Positions 1 through 5,016 of a stretch of DNA of 5,016 nt are shown piece by piece. The position numbers and the translations under genes are program-made. The stretch's first letter is position 1, and every line of letters starts with the position of its first letter. The notes below the pieces were generated by a model. It was not told the origin of the DNA. It did not search any database and was given only the letters and a program-made list of their open reading frames with translations. The stretch is from Candidatus Zipacnadia bacterium (GTDB lineage: Bacteria > Armatimonadota > Zipacnadia > Zipacnadales > Zipacnadaceae). The stretch is taken from the NCBI GenBank assembly GCA_029821455.1, contig JALGTI010000256.1, positions 1 through 5,016 of the forward strand. Direction: 5' to 3'.

Positions 1-507
1 GAGTCTCCACGTGACCTTTCCGCCCTCCACTTCTCCAGCAGGGGAGACCGAGTCGGGCAGCACACGCCCTGGCAGGACGATCTCATAGTCAAGGCAGGCT
101 TGTGGCCGGCCGACGAGCTCCACTGCAGTGGCTGCATCAGGCTCGATAGTGAGGTCCTCATGCCAGAAGTAGTAGGTATAGAGCGTAAGAGGGCGCTGGG
201 CGATATCCTGAATCTGCAGACGTATCTCCTGGCCAAGGCCGTCCAGGTTGGCCGCCACGCGGCTGCTGCGCTTTGTGACAGTGACGCCGGTCTCGTTGAC
301 CGTCTGGATGTCGAGGCCGATGCTGCTTTGCTGCAGCCAGTCCACTATATGCTCTTCCCTGTCACGATTAGCCGCGACCTCGATAGTCCGGGTACCTGTA
401 CCGTTGAGGTAGACGCAGGTCTGCACGGTGGCCCGCTCAGAGCCCGACAGAAGTAGATAGGGAATAGTCGCCCATAAGATGAGGGAGCGAGTGCGCCCTG
501 ATATCAT
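1..507 (-). CDS. Secreted LppM/DUF3153-like protein, C-terminus cut off by the window edge
   Basis: The frame is open for 169 codons from the ATG at 507 to base 1, so the 3' end lies outside the window. The start is set by an SD, GGGAGGA (520-514), 6 nt before the ATG. The N-terminus looks like a Sec signal peptide: basic MISGRTR, hydrophobic residues 8-20 (LILWATIPYLLL), and possible cleavage after SGS at 21-23. There is no lipobox Cys. The mature part is beta-rich: a YLNGTGTRTIEV strand pair (33-44), then PGRVLPDS (146-153), then GEVEGGKVTWRL (158-169). The order 'N-G-x-G-T ... PG.v ... G-gkVtW' recalls LppM/DUF3153 domains, which are secreted beta-sandwich proteins of mostly unknown role. 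It lies 21 nt after the LapA-domain gene and is probably co-transcribed with it. That a gene is here is fairly sure; the family call comes from motif memory only. A C-terminal membrane anchor, common in such proteins, would lie outside the window. Confidence 0.7.
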   Translation of the reverse strand, partial: MISGRTRSLILWATIPYLLLSGSERATVQTCVYLNGTGTRTIEVAANRDREEHIVDWLQQSSIGLDIQTVNETGVTVTKRSSRVAANLDGLGQEIRLQIQDIAQRPLTLYTYYFWHEDLTIEPDAATAVELVGRPQACLDYEIVLPGRVLPDSVSPAGEVEGGKVTWRL

Positions 508-528
508 CCAAGATCCTCCCGGCGCCGG

Positions 529-871
529 TTACTCCTGTTCTCCGCCGTCCCCGCCGCGCGGCCCGTAAAGCTGCCATAGCCACAGCAGCACTGCACCCAG
601 CACAAGGCTTACGATGAAGAATATCGGCAGGGGCCACTGGAATTTCCAGCCTAGCAAGTCTATCCTGACCGGTGCCCAGTTGTTAATGAACAAGACCAGG
701 ATGATCAGCGCGATGAGGCCATAGAAGAATGTGCGCAGGTCCCAGCGCGGTGCCGCAAGACCGGCCAGAAGTAGAGATAGCCTGGGCGGCAGCCTCCGTC
801 TCCTCGGCACCTGCTGCATCGGGCATCGGCTGCTCCTCGGCTTCCATGAGATTGCCCGAATCATCTACCAC
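529..871 (-). CDS. LapA-domain (DUF1049) two-helix membrane protein with an apparent +1 frameshift
   Basis: The C-terminal 75 residues are a clear LapA-type domain. RWDLRTFFYG leads into helix 1 (GLIALIILVLFINNW), then a short loop with VRIDLLGWKFQWPLP, then helix 2 (IFFIVSLVLGAVLLWLWQLYG), then a charged tail PRGGDGGEQE and TAA. In E. coli LapA acts in lipopolysaccharide assembly at the inner membrane; elsewhere the role is unknown. The best start is the GTG at 871, 8 nt after AAGGAGG (886-880). It gives an acidic N-terminus, MVDDSGNLMEAEEQPMPD, but in a different frame from the membrane domain. Skipping one T at 757/758 joins them smoothly as ...STSGRS-AAPRWDLRT, about 113 aa. Without a shift, the alternative is an ATG at 864 in the membrane frame (111 aa). 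That start has poor SD spacing (15 nt) and an odd Arg-rich N-terminus (VPRRRRLPPR). The gene could be intact with a base error, truly broken, or started internally. Confidence 0.75.
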
Positions 872-879
872 CGCTATGC

Positions 880-886
880 CCTCCTT
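880..886 (-). promoter_or_regulatory. Ribosome binding site that favours the GTG start of the LapA-domain gene
   Basis: AAGGAGG on the minus strand ends 8 nt before GTG 871 and 15 nt before ATG 864. The spacing favours the GTG, whose frame carries the acidic N-terminus. This is the main evidence that the gene as read contains a frame break. The GTG frame is closed upstream by a TGA at 904-902. Confidence 0.7.
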
Positions 887-922
887 ATCAGCTACGGATA
901 ATCACAAGTGACGCCAGTGGCG

Positions 923-951
923 ATTATAGGTGAAGGAATAGGGCAAGTCAA
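923..951 (-). promoter_or_regulatory. Near-consensus sigma-70 promoter for the LapA-domain/LppM-like unit
   Basis: The minus strand reads TTGACT (951-946), a 17-nt spacer, and TATAAT (928-923). This is one mismatch from the ideal hexamers at the ideal spacing. Transcription would begin near 916, giving a leader of about 45 nt before the GTG at 871. It shows that the lapA pair is a transcription unit separate from mgtE. Confidence 0.8.
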
Positions 952-1007
952 GCGATGACGCGCGCGCACATTTGCTCTAAGCAGGTAAAGGCTCGCGCTG
1001 ACTGACC

Positions 1008-1040
1008 TACCCCCTCGCCCCCTCCCTAAAGGGAGAATGG
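1008..1040. repeat. G-rich hairpin element resembling a dispersed intergenic repeat
   Basis: On the minus strand this contains CTCCC-TTTA-GGGAG (1035-1022, 5-bp stem, 4-nt loop), followed by GGGGCGAGGGGGTAGG. The arrangement resembles the 'CTCCCTTTrGGGAGAGGG...GAGGG' elements found scattered between genes in many bacteria. Only one copy is in this window, so its repeat nature cannot be shown here. It lies between the end of mgtE and the lapA promoter. As a terminator it would be weak, since no T-run follows the stem. Confidence 0.35.
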
Positions 1041-1056
1041 CGGTGGTTTAGGAGGC

Positions 1057-1075
1057 AATGGCGACACAAGCCATT
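1057..1075 (-). other. Hairpin at the mgtE stop codon
   Basis: AATGGC (minus, 1075-1070) pairs perfectly with GCCATT (1062-1057) across a 7-nt loop, and the stem begins inside the mgtE TGA stop. It could protect the 3' end of the message or slow transcription. The next bases are GCCTCC rather than a T-tract, so it is not a standard Rho-independent terminator. Confidence 0.35.
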
Positions 1076-2472
1076 CACAGCGCCCAGAACTGCAGCAACA
1101 ATGTGGCAATGGAGAAGTAAATGATGAGCGCAACAGAGTCGTTGAGGGTTGTGACGAGGGGGCCGCTGGCCAGGGCCGGGTCAATTCGCAGCCGGTTGAA
1201 GACCAGGGGCATGGTGGTCCCCAGCATTACCCCCCACATTATCGCGCAGGCTAGCGACAGACCGACGATGAGGCCATAGCCTGGATGCTCCACTGAGAGC
1301 AGCGCCCCACCGATGCCAGCCAATACCCCGCACAGCACCCCAATGATCAGGGCCGTGATGAATTCACGTAGCAGTGCCTTGCCGACACCGACGGCCGATA
1401 CCAACCCTAGGGCGATGGCGCGGACCATAATGGTCGAGGATTGCAGCCCGCTGTTGCCGCTCATGGCGTTGATGACGGGAATGAAGACGACCAGGCCGAT
1501 GGCCTCCTTTAGGTGTAGCTTGAAGAATACAATCACCGACGCCGACAGAAAAGTGCCGAAGAGACACATTACCAGCCACGGGAACCGCAGCCGCGCTACT
1601 TTCAGGCTGGAGGCGCTCATCAGCGTTTCAGCGGCGGTGCCGCCCAGTCGGGAGATGTCTTCGGTGTGCTCTTGTTGAATGGCATCAATTACGTCATCAA
1701 TGGTGACAGTTCCCAGGAGCGTGCCAGCATCATCAACTACCGGCACGGCCACCAGGTCATAGTGGTCAACGAGCCGTGCTACCTCCTCCTGGTCGGTATC
1801 CGGGTGCACCGCTACTATGTCCGCGACCATCACTTCGCTTAATGGGCTGTCTGGTGGCGTGGTGACAAGCTCTGCCAGGTCCACCACGCCAATGAGATGA
1901 CGCTGCTCATCGACGACGTAAATGTAGCTGAGTGACTCCGGTGGGATCTTGCGGGTGCGGATGTGGGCCATAACGTCAGCCGGCGTGACATCCGGCGGGG
2001 CATACATAACGTCCGAGGTCATCAGCCCGCCGGCGGTGTCATCGCCGTACGCCATCAGGGTCTCCAGCTCTTCAGATTCCTCGTCGGGGATGTGTTCCAG
2101 GATGCGATGCTGCTGATCAGGTTCCAGCAGGCTGACCATATCAGCACCGCTGTCGGGAGGCATCGCGTCAATGATCTCGGCAAGCTGCCGGTCATCAGTG
2201 ACCTCGGCCAGGTCGGCGCTGATCTGGTCATCAACTTCTTCGAGTACAACTCCTGCATCTTCGGGGGTTAGTAGGGCGAAGACAGCCTCGCGCTCCTCTG
2301 GCTCAAGCAGGCCGAAGGCGAAGGCTATATCCATAGGATGATAGCCGCTGATGAGGCCTTCCAGCGCGCCCCGCACGTTGGATTCGGTAGCCGCTTTGAG
2401 GGCAGCGGCTACTTCCTGGGGGCTCCTCGCTTTCGGGCGCTCCGCCGGGTTGTCCTGCGGCAGATGCGCCAA
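1075..2472 (-). CDS. mgtE: Magnesium transporter MgtE
   Basis: This 465-aa inner-membrane Mg2+ channel/transporter has the full family layout. A helical MgtE-N domain covers about residues 30-150, ending DDTAGGLMT. Two CBS domains follow: about 151-205, with YIYVVDEQRHLIGVVDL, and about 212-265, with VAVPVVDDAGTLLGTVTIDD. Five membrane helices occupy about 298-463. Pore-region signatures are RFPWL (296-300), NAMSGNSGLQSS (335-346), the DPALASGPL segment (431-439) and TTLNDSVALIIYF. Asp445 aligns by motif with the Mg2+-selecting Asp432 of Thermus thermophilus MgtE (450 aa). The glycine usually a few residues after it (D..G..IY) is Ala448 here. In the family, the N and CBS domains bind Mg2+ and close the pore when cytosolic Mg2+ is high. 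The start is TTG, fixed by an in-frame TGA at 2487-2485 and an SD 7 nt upstream. It has its own candidate promoter and too short a leader for an M-box riboswitch. Family assignment is very secure. Confidence 0.95.
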   Translation of the reverse strand: MAHLPQDNPAERPKARSPQEVAAALKAATESNVRGALEGLISGYHPMDIAFAFGLLEPEEREAVFALLTPEDAGVVLEEVDDQISADLAEVTDDRQLAEIIDAMPPDSGADMVSLLEPDQQHRILEHIPDEESEELETLMAYGDDTAGGLMTSDVMYAPPDVTPADVMAHIRTRKIPPESLSYIYVVDEQRHLIGVVDLAELVTTPPDSPLSEVMVADIVAVHPDTDQEEVARLVDHYDLVAVPVVDDAGTLLGTVTIDDVIDAIQQEHTEDISRLGGTAAETLMSASSLKVARLRFPWLVMCLFGTFLSASVIVFFKLHLKEAIGLVVFIPVINAMSGNSGLQSSTIMVRAIALGLVSAVGVGKALLREFITALIIGVLCGVLAGIGGALLSVEHPGYGLIVGLSLACAIMWGVMLGTTMPLVFNRLRIDPALASGPLVTTLNDSVALIIYFSIATLLLQFWAL

Positions 2473-2478
2473 CGGATG

Positions 2479-2486
2479 TCCTCCTC
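2479..2486 (-). promoter_or_regulatory. Ribosome binding site that fixes the TTG start of mgtE
   Basis: GAGGAGGA on the minus strand has its AGGAGG core 7 nt before the TTG at 2472-2470. A TGA in the mgtE frame at 2487-2485 rules out any start further upstream. The next in-frame Met is residue 47, inside the N domain, so TTG is the only sensible start. Confidence 0.8.
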
Positions 2487-2523
2487 ATACGGTCCTATCC
2501 TCCGAGGGTGCTTCGGTGTAATA

Positions 2524-2553
2524 AGTTTAGCACATAAGCACGGCTAGATACAA
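2524..2553 (-). promoter_or_regulatory. Candidate sigma-70 promoter for mgtE
   Basis: On the minus strand: TTGTAT (2553-2548), an 18-nt spacer, and TAAACT (2529-2524) preceded by an extended -10 TG (TGC-TAAACT). Transcription would begin near 2517, giving a leader of about 45 nt. The leader holds only a weak 4-bp hairpin (2516-2502). Four of six bases match consensus in each hexamer, so this is plausible rather than certain. Confidence 0.5.
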
Positions 2554-2583
2554 CATATATGGCCCTGCTCAGATGGCTCGATT

Positions 2584-3948
2584 TCACCCGCCCAGTCCGG
2601 CCATCGCCTCGCGGACTCGTCCCTTTAGCTCCTGGCCGATGCGGTCCATTATCTCCTCCGTCTGGCCCTCCCAGCGCATCACTAGCTCCTCGCCGGTGTT
2701 GGAGGCCCGGATCAGTGCCCAGCCGTCGGGATACTGGATGCGCGCGCCATCCACCTCGTTCATCGGCAACTGCCCCCGATATGTATCCTTGACCACCTCT
2801 ACCACCTGGAACTTGATTTCATCGGCGCACTCGAAGCGTTCTTCAGGGGCCGTGTAGTATGTGGGCAGGCTGGCGACGATCTGGCGGATGTTCTGGTCGT
2901 GGCGTGATAGACAGCCGACCAAACTGGCTGCGGCGAAGGCCGCGTCATCGAACTTGATGTAGGGATTGCCGAAGTAGCAATGGCCAGTGGTCTCAAAGCC
3001 CATCGGGGAGTCAAGCTCAGCCATCGCCTTGAGGATGAATGGGTAGCCGCAGGCCACCATCTCCACCTGCCCGCCGAGAGCCTCTACGTCATCAATCAGC
3101 GCCTGGGTGCAGCGGACCTCCGTGACAAACGTCACCGGCCCACCACGCAGCATATCCCGACACAGCGGCGTCACATAGCGATCAGGCCAGATCATCTCGC
3201 CCTGGTCATCCACCACTGCGATGCGGTCGCCGTCGGCGTCAATGGCGATGCCGAGCTCTGCGCCCACCTCTCGCACCTTGGCCGACAGGGCCGTCACGTT
3301 TTCAGGCAGCAGCGGGTCTGGCGAACGGTTGGGAAAGGTGCCGTCGGGCTCGTCGAAGATGACGGTCAACTCGCAGCCCAAGGCCCGGAGCAGTTCAGCG
3401 CCATTGAACACCCCGCAGCCGTTGCCCGGATCCAGCACGACTTTGACAGACCGGTCGGCGCTTATCTGCTGCTTGGCAATCTCAAAGTATTGCGGCCAGA
3501 TGTCGCGCTGCTCAATGCTGCCCTGGCTGGTGGGAAAACTGCCTCTGTCAGCCGCATGTCGCAGCTTCTGGAGCTGCTCGCCATAAAACGGCCGGTCGCC
3601 CCAGCGGACCTTCATACCATTGAACTCCGGCGGCTTGTGAGAGGCAGTGATGCCCAGGCCGCCGTCAGCGCCCCAGATGCCGATGGCGAAATAGACGACC
3701 GGCATTGGCGTCTGGCCGATGTCAATGACGTGACAGCCACAGCTTGCCAGGCCCTCGATGGCAGCCTCGGATAGCTCCTCGGAAGAGGGCCGCAGGTCGC
3801 GGCCGACCACCAGTGTGGTCGCACCGGGCTGCTCAAACAGGCTTGCATAGCCCTGGGCGATGCGTCGGATGACAGAGGAGTTGATCTGGTCGGGGACCGT
3901 TCCCCTTATGTCATAGGCGCGGAAGATGTCAGGATCAATCTGCGGCAT
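2584..3948 (-). CDS. Phosphomannomutase/phosphoglucomutase family enzyme
   Basis: This 454-aa cytosolic alpha-D-phosphohexomutase (ManB/AlgC type) would interconvert hexose 1- and 6-phosphates, feeding sugar nucleotide and polysaccharide synthesis. All four domains are present. The start motif FRAYDIRG is at 9-16. The phosphoserine loop TASHKP is at 101-106, with Ser103 catalytic and K113 in FNGMKV. The metal loop DADGDR is at 237-242, with Asp237/239/241 for Mg2+. The sugar loop is GFETTGH (317-323) and the phosphate loop RASNTGEE (414-421). Length fits the family. Several loops depart from the norm: TASHNP is ASHKP, GE-x-SGH is FETTGH, the SNTEP/SNTTP end is SNTGE, the usual VGH segment is ACGYP (299-303), and FPNHSPDP is FPNRSPDP. 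The catalytic Ser and Asp triad remain, so it is probably active, perhaps with altered sugar preference; the substrate cannot be told from sequence. ATG 3948 follows AAGGAGGT by 6-7 nt. It lies 72 nt after the hydrolase gene on the same strand. Confidence 0.92.
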   Translation of the reverse strand: MPQIDPDIFRAYDIRGTVPDQINSSVIRRIAQGYASLFEQPGATTLVVGRDLRPSSEELSEAAIEGLASCGCHVIDIGQTPMPVVYFAIGIWGADGGLGITASHKPPEFNGMKVRWGDRPFYGEQLQKLRHAADRGSFPTSQGSIEQRDIWPQYFEIAKQQISADRSVKVVLDPGNGCGVFNGAELLRALGCELTVIFDEPDGTFPNRSPDPLLPENVTALSAKVREVGAELGIAIDADGDRIAVVDDQGEMIWPDRYVTPLCRDMLRGGPVTFVTEVRCTQALIDDVEALGGQVEMVACGYPFILKAMAELDSPMGFETTGHCYFGNPYIKFDDAAFAAASLVGCLSRHDQNIRQIVASLPTYYTAPEERFECADEIKFQVVEVVKDTYRGQLPMNEVDGARIQYPDGWALIRASNTGEELVMRWEGQTEEIMDRIGQELKGRVREAMAGLGG

Positions 3949-3952
3949 GCAA

Positions 3953-3969
3953 TGACCTCCTTGAGGTCA
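3953..3969 (-). promoter_or_regulatory. Perfect palindrome over the phosphohexomutase ribosome binding site
   Basis: TGACCTC and GAGGTCA form a perfect 7-bp inverted repeat around a 3-nt centre (AAG on the minus strand). The right arm and centre contain the SD AAGGAGGT. As RNA, the stem would hide the SD; as DNA, it is a symmetrical operator-like site directly next to a possible -10 box (GATAAT, 3976-3971). The two readings exclude each other only if transcription starts inside the palindrome. Confidence 0.5.
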
Positions 3970-3970
3970 C

Positions 3971-3976
3971 ATTATC
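3971..3976 (-). promoter_or_regulatory. Possible -10 box before the phosphohexomutase gene
   Basis: GATAAT on the minus strand is a good -10 match, but the -35 is unclear: TTGCCG (3997-3992) sits only 15 nt upstream. If used, transcription would start around 3964, inside the palindrome. The gene may instead be read from the hydrolase promoter. Confidence 0.3.
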
Positions 3977-3981
3977 CCAGG

Positions 3982-4001
3982 CGCATTCGAACGGCAATGC
4001 G
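3982..4001. other. Inverted repeat between the hydrolase and phosphohexomutase genes
   Basis: CGCATT (3982-3987) and AATGCG (3996-4001) are perfect 6-bp arms around an 8-nt loop, extendable by one G-T pair. It lies 19 nt beyond the hydrolase TAG stop on the minus strand. No T-run follows, so it may be an attenuating or message-stabilising hairpin rather than a full terminator. Confidence 0.35.
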
Positions 4002-4020
4002 TAGTTCTGAGCAATGACCG

Positions 4021-4851
4021 CTACTGGTCGTCGAGGCGCAGGATACGGCGGGCGTTGCCGTCCCCGATGGCCTGGCGCATTTCATCTGTGATGTCGAGAT
4101 GGGCAAACCATTCAAACTGCGGCAACTCCTGGCCCACGATGAAGTAGTCAGTGGCGAATAGCATCCTGGCCCAGTGGCGCTTGATAAAGCCCTGCGCGAA
4201 CTCTGGATCCCTGGTCATCGCATTGTAGCCGGAACCGGCGGAGAGGTCGAGATAGAGGTTGTCGTATTCCTCCATAAGACTGTCAATCGCGCCGCCGGGG
4301 GTGATGAGGCCGTCGGGATAGCCGCCGGTGCGGTCGTCGTCGCCGGAGATGGCGGTCCAAAACAACGGCCCGTGACCGCAGAAGATGCAGTTGGGAAAAT
4401 CGCGCAGACATGCTTCCAGCCCCGGCAGGCCAACCTCGTCGGTTAGACAACCGCTGCACATATCGAAGACCAGCGGGAAGCCGTACTCATCACATTTGGC
4501 ATAGATGGCACGGTTGCGCTCATCATTGAAAGGCAAGCCGTTGAGCAGCTCTCCGAAGCCCTTGCAGCCCCAGATGTTGACAAAGGTGTCGAACTGCTCC
4601 TCGAGGTTACGCTGTCTGGGGTCAATGCCCATAAAGGCGATGAAGCGTTCCGGGTAGTGGTCCCGGGCTTCGATGGCCTGCTCGGTCAGGAAGTAGCCGG
4701 GCATCACCTCAGGGCTTTCCAGCGGCAGCAGCACGCTGATCTCGACGCCCTGCCGGTTCATCCTGTCAATGACTTGCTCTGGCGTCAGCGGCGGGCGTTG
4801 CGGGTACATATTGCGGAAACAGTTCCCGAAATGGACGTGGAAATCAATCAT
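4021..4851 (-). CDS. Amidohydrolase-2 family (PF04909) metal-dependent hydrolase
   Basis: This 276-aa TIM-barrel hydrolase/decarboxylase-type protein is probably cytosolic with unknown substrate. MIDFHVHFGN carries the strand-1 metal motif HxH (His5, His7). GHGP (159-162) supplies the later barrel His160. LFATDY (231-236) gives the C-terminal catalytic/metal Asp235. NARRILRL (266-273) is the usual closing helix. In relatives such as ACMSD, a strand in the middle of the barrel carries another metal His; the matching segment here, FPLVFDMCSG (125-134), has Asp130 instead. Two CxxC pairs lie nearby, C132/C135 and C155/C158. The start is ATG 4851, because GGGAGG (4864-4859) lies 7 nt upstream and family proteins begin at this strand. 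An upstream ATG at 4941 in the same frame would add 30 residues without family character. No clear promoter of its own is visible; a 6-bp hairpin lies in its leader. The upstream neighbour is divergent. Confidence 0.88.
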   Translation of the reverse strand: MIDFHVHFGNCFRNMYPQRPPLTPEQVIDRMNRQGVEISVLLPLESPEVMPGYFLTEQAIEARDHYPERFIAFMGIDPRQRNLEEQFDTFVNIWGCKGFGELLNGLPFNDERNRAIYAKCDEYGFPLVFDMCSGCLTDEVGLPGLEACLRDFPNCIFCGHGPLFWTAISGDDDRTGGYPDGLITPGGAIDSLMEEYDNLYLDLSAGSGYNAMTRDPEFAQGFIKRHWARMLFATDYFIVGQELPQFEWFAHLDITDEMRQAIGDGNARRILRLDDQ

Positions 4852-4857
4852 CGTTGT

Positions 4858-4864
4858 GCCTCCC
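4858..4864 (-). promoter_or_regulatory. Ribosome binding site that sets the hydrolase start at 4851
   Basis: GGGAGGC on the minus strand has its GGGAGG core 7 nt before ATG 4851-4849. This supports a start at MIDFHVHF over the in-frame ATG at 4941, which has no comparable SD and would overlap the divergent promoter. Confidence 0.75.
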
Positions 4865-4884
4865 TGTGGTGGCACTATTCGCCA

Positions 4885-4904
4885 TAGAGGTAAGCTGTCC
4901 TCTA
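4885..4904 (-). promoter_or_regulatory. Inverted repeat in the hydrolase leader
   Basis: TAGAGG (4885-4890) and CCTCTA (4899-4904) are perfect 6-bp arms around an 8-nt loop. The right arm overlaps a separate 8-bp palindrome CTCTAGAG (4900-4907). It lies about 20-40 nt before the hydrolase SD and could be an operator or a leader hairpin. A function is inferred only from symmetry and position. Confidence 0.3.
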
Positions 4905-4944
4905 GAGTGCATATAGGATGTGGGTGGAAAATCTGCTGCAAGCC

Positions 4945-4973
4945 TTGACAGGTCGTGGGCTTGTCGCTATCAT
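4945..4973 (+). promoter_or_regulatory. Consensus sigma-70 promoter for the divergent plus-strand gene
   Basis: TTGACA (4945-4950) is a perfect -35, followed by a 17-nt spacer and TATCAT (4968-4973), a five-of-six -10. Transcription would start near 4980, leaving a leader of about 26 nt before the ATG at 5006. A near-palindrome, GTGTAACTAACAC (4978-4990), covers the expected start point and could bind a repressor. Confidence 0.75.
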
Positions 4974-5005
4974 ATAGGTGTAACTAACACATAGGAGGCG
5001 GCTGG

Positions 5006-5016
5006 ATGCCAGGTGG
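5006..5016 (+). CDS. First codons of a divergent gene, cut off by the window edge
   Basis: ATG CCA GGT GG (Met-Pro-Gly-Gly) begins at 5006, 7 nt after AGGAGG (4993-4998) and about 26 nt after the start predicted from the strong plus-strand promoter. SD, start codon and promoter together make a real gene start likely. Only 11 nt are visible, so no product can be named. Confidence 0.6.

Noticed and set aside
100..456. Plus-strand open frame of 118 codons at the left end
   Set aside because: It is antisense to the secreted protein gene, which has a signal peptide and a well-spaced SD; the plus-strand frame shows neither.
683..871. Minus-strand 62-codon frame as a separate small protein
   Set aside because: Its first ~38 residues look like the true N-terminus of the LapA-domain gene, while its tail is the membrane domain read out of frame.
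1022..1075. Rho-independent terminator after mgtE
   Set aside because: Both hairpins here have short stems and neither is followed by a T-run on the minus strand.
2473..2583. Mg2+-sensing (M-box) riboswitch before mgtE
   Set aside because: The whole gap is 111 nt and the predicted leader about 45 nt, shorter than an M-box, and no matching stem set is visible.
2980..3774. Long plus-strand open frame of 264 codons
   Set aside because: It lies fully antisense to the phosphohexomutase gene, has no recognisable domain or SD, and is typical of the open shadow frames opposite GC-rich genes.
4910..4915. TATATG as a -10 box for the hydrolase on the minus strand
   Set aside because: The only -35-like hexamer (TTGCAG) is 20 nt upstream, too far for a confident sigma-70 promoter.
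4852..4941. Thirty-residue N-terminal extension of the hydrolase
   Set aside because: The ATG at 4941 lacks a good SD, the added residues look like translated leader DNA, and the family begins at MIDFHVHF, where the SD is ideal.

Overview
This is a compact bacterial stretch with five genes on the minus strand and the first codons of a divergent gene at the right edge. Coding sequence is GC-rich, and most genes carry a strong Shine-Dalgarno (SD) sequence (GGAGG type) 6-8 nt before an ATG, GTG or TTG start. Three promoters match the sigma-70 pattern. Nothing identifies the phylum firmly. The gene styles (two-helix LapA-domain protein, LppM/DUF3153-like secreted protein, PF04909 hydrolase beginning MIDFHVHF) would fit an environmental lineage such as Armatimonadota or Chloroflexota, but that is a low-confidence guess.

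Minus-strand order, reading from right to left: an amidohydrolase-2 family metal-dependent hydrolase (4021-4851); a 72-nt spacer with two inverted repeats; a phosphomannomutase/phosphoglucomutase family enzyme (2584-3948); a 111-nt spacer with a plausible promoter; the magnesium transporter MgtE (1075-2472, TTG start); a 203-nt spacer with two hairpins, a repeat-like G-rich element and a near-consensus promoter; a small LapA-domain membrane protein (529-871) that needs a +1 frame change to be read in full; and, 21 nt further on, a secreted LppM-like protein that runs off the left end (1-507). At the right end a consensus promoter (TTGACA-N17-TATCAT) drives a plus-strand gene that starts at 5006, with only 11 nt of it inside the window.

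The likely transcription units are hydrolase with or without the phosphohexomutase, mgtE from its own promoter, and lapA plus the LppM-like gene. No convincing Rho-independent terminator with a U-tract is visible, so read-through between units is possible. No intergenic space exceeds about 205 nt.

I see no clear new multi-gene system. The points most worth checking are the frame break in lapA, changes in several active-site loops of the phosphohexomutase, loss of a usual metal-binding His together with two CxxC pairs in the hydrolase, a perfect 7-bp palindrome covering the phosphohexomutase SD, and an out-of-frame ORF with its own SD overlapping the mgtE start. No tRNA, rRNA, CRISPR array, insertion sequence or riboswitch was recognised.
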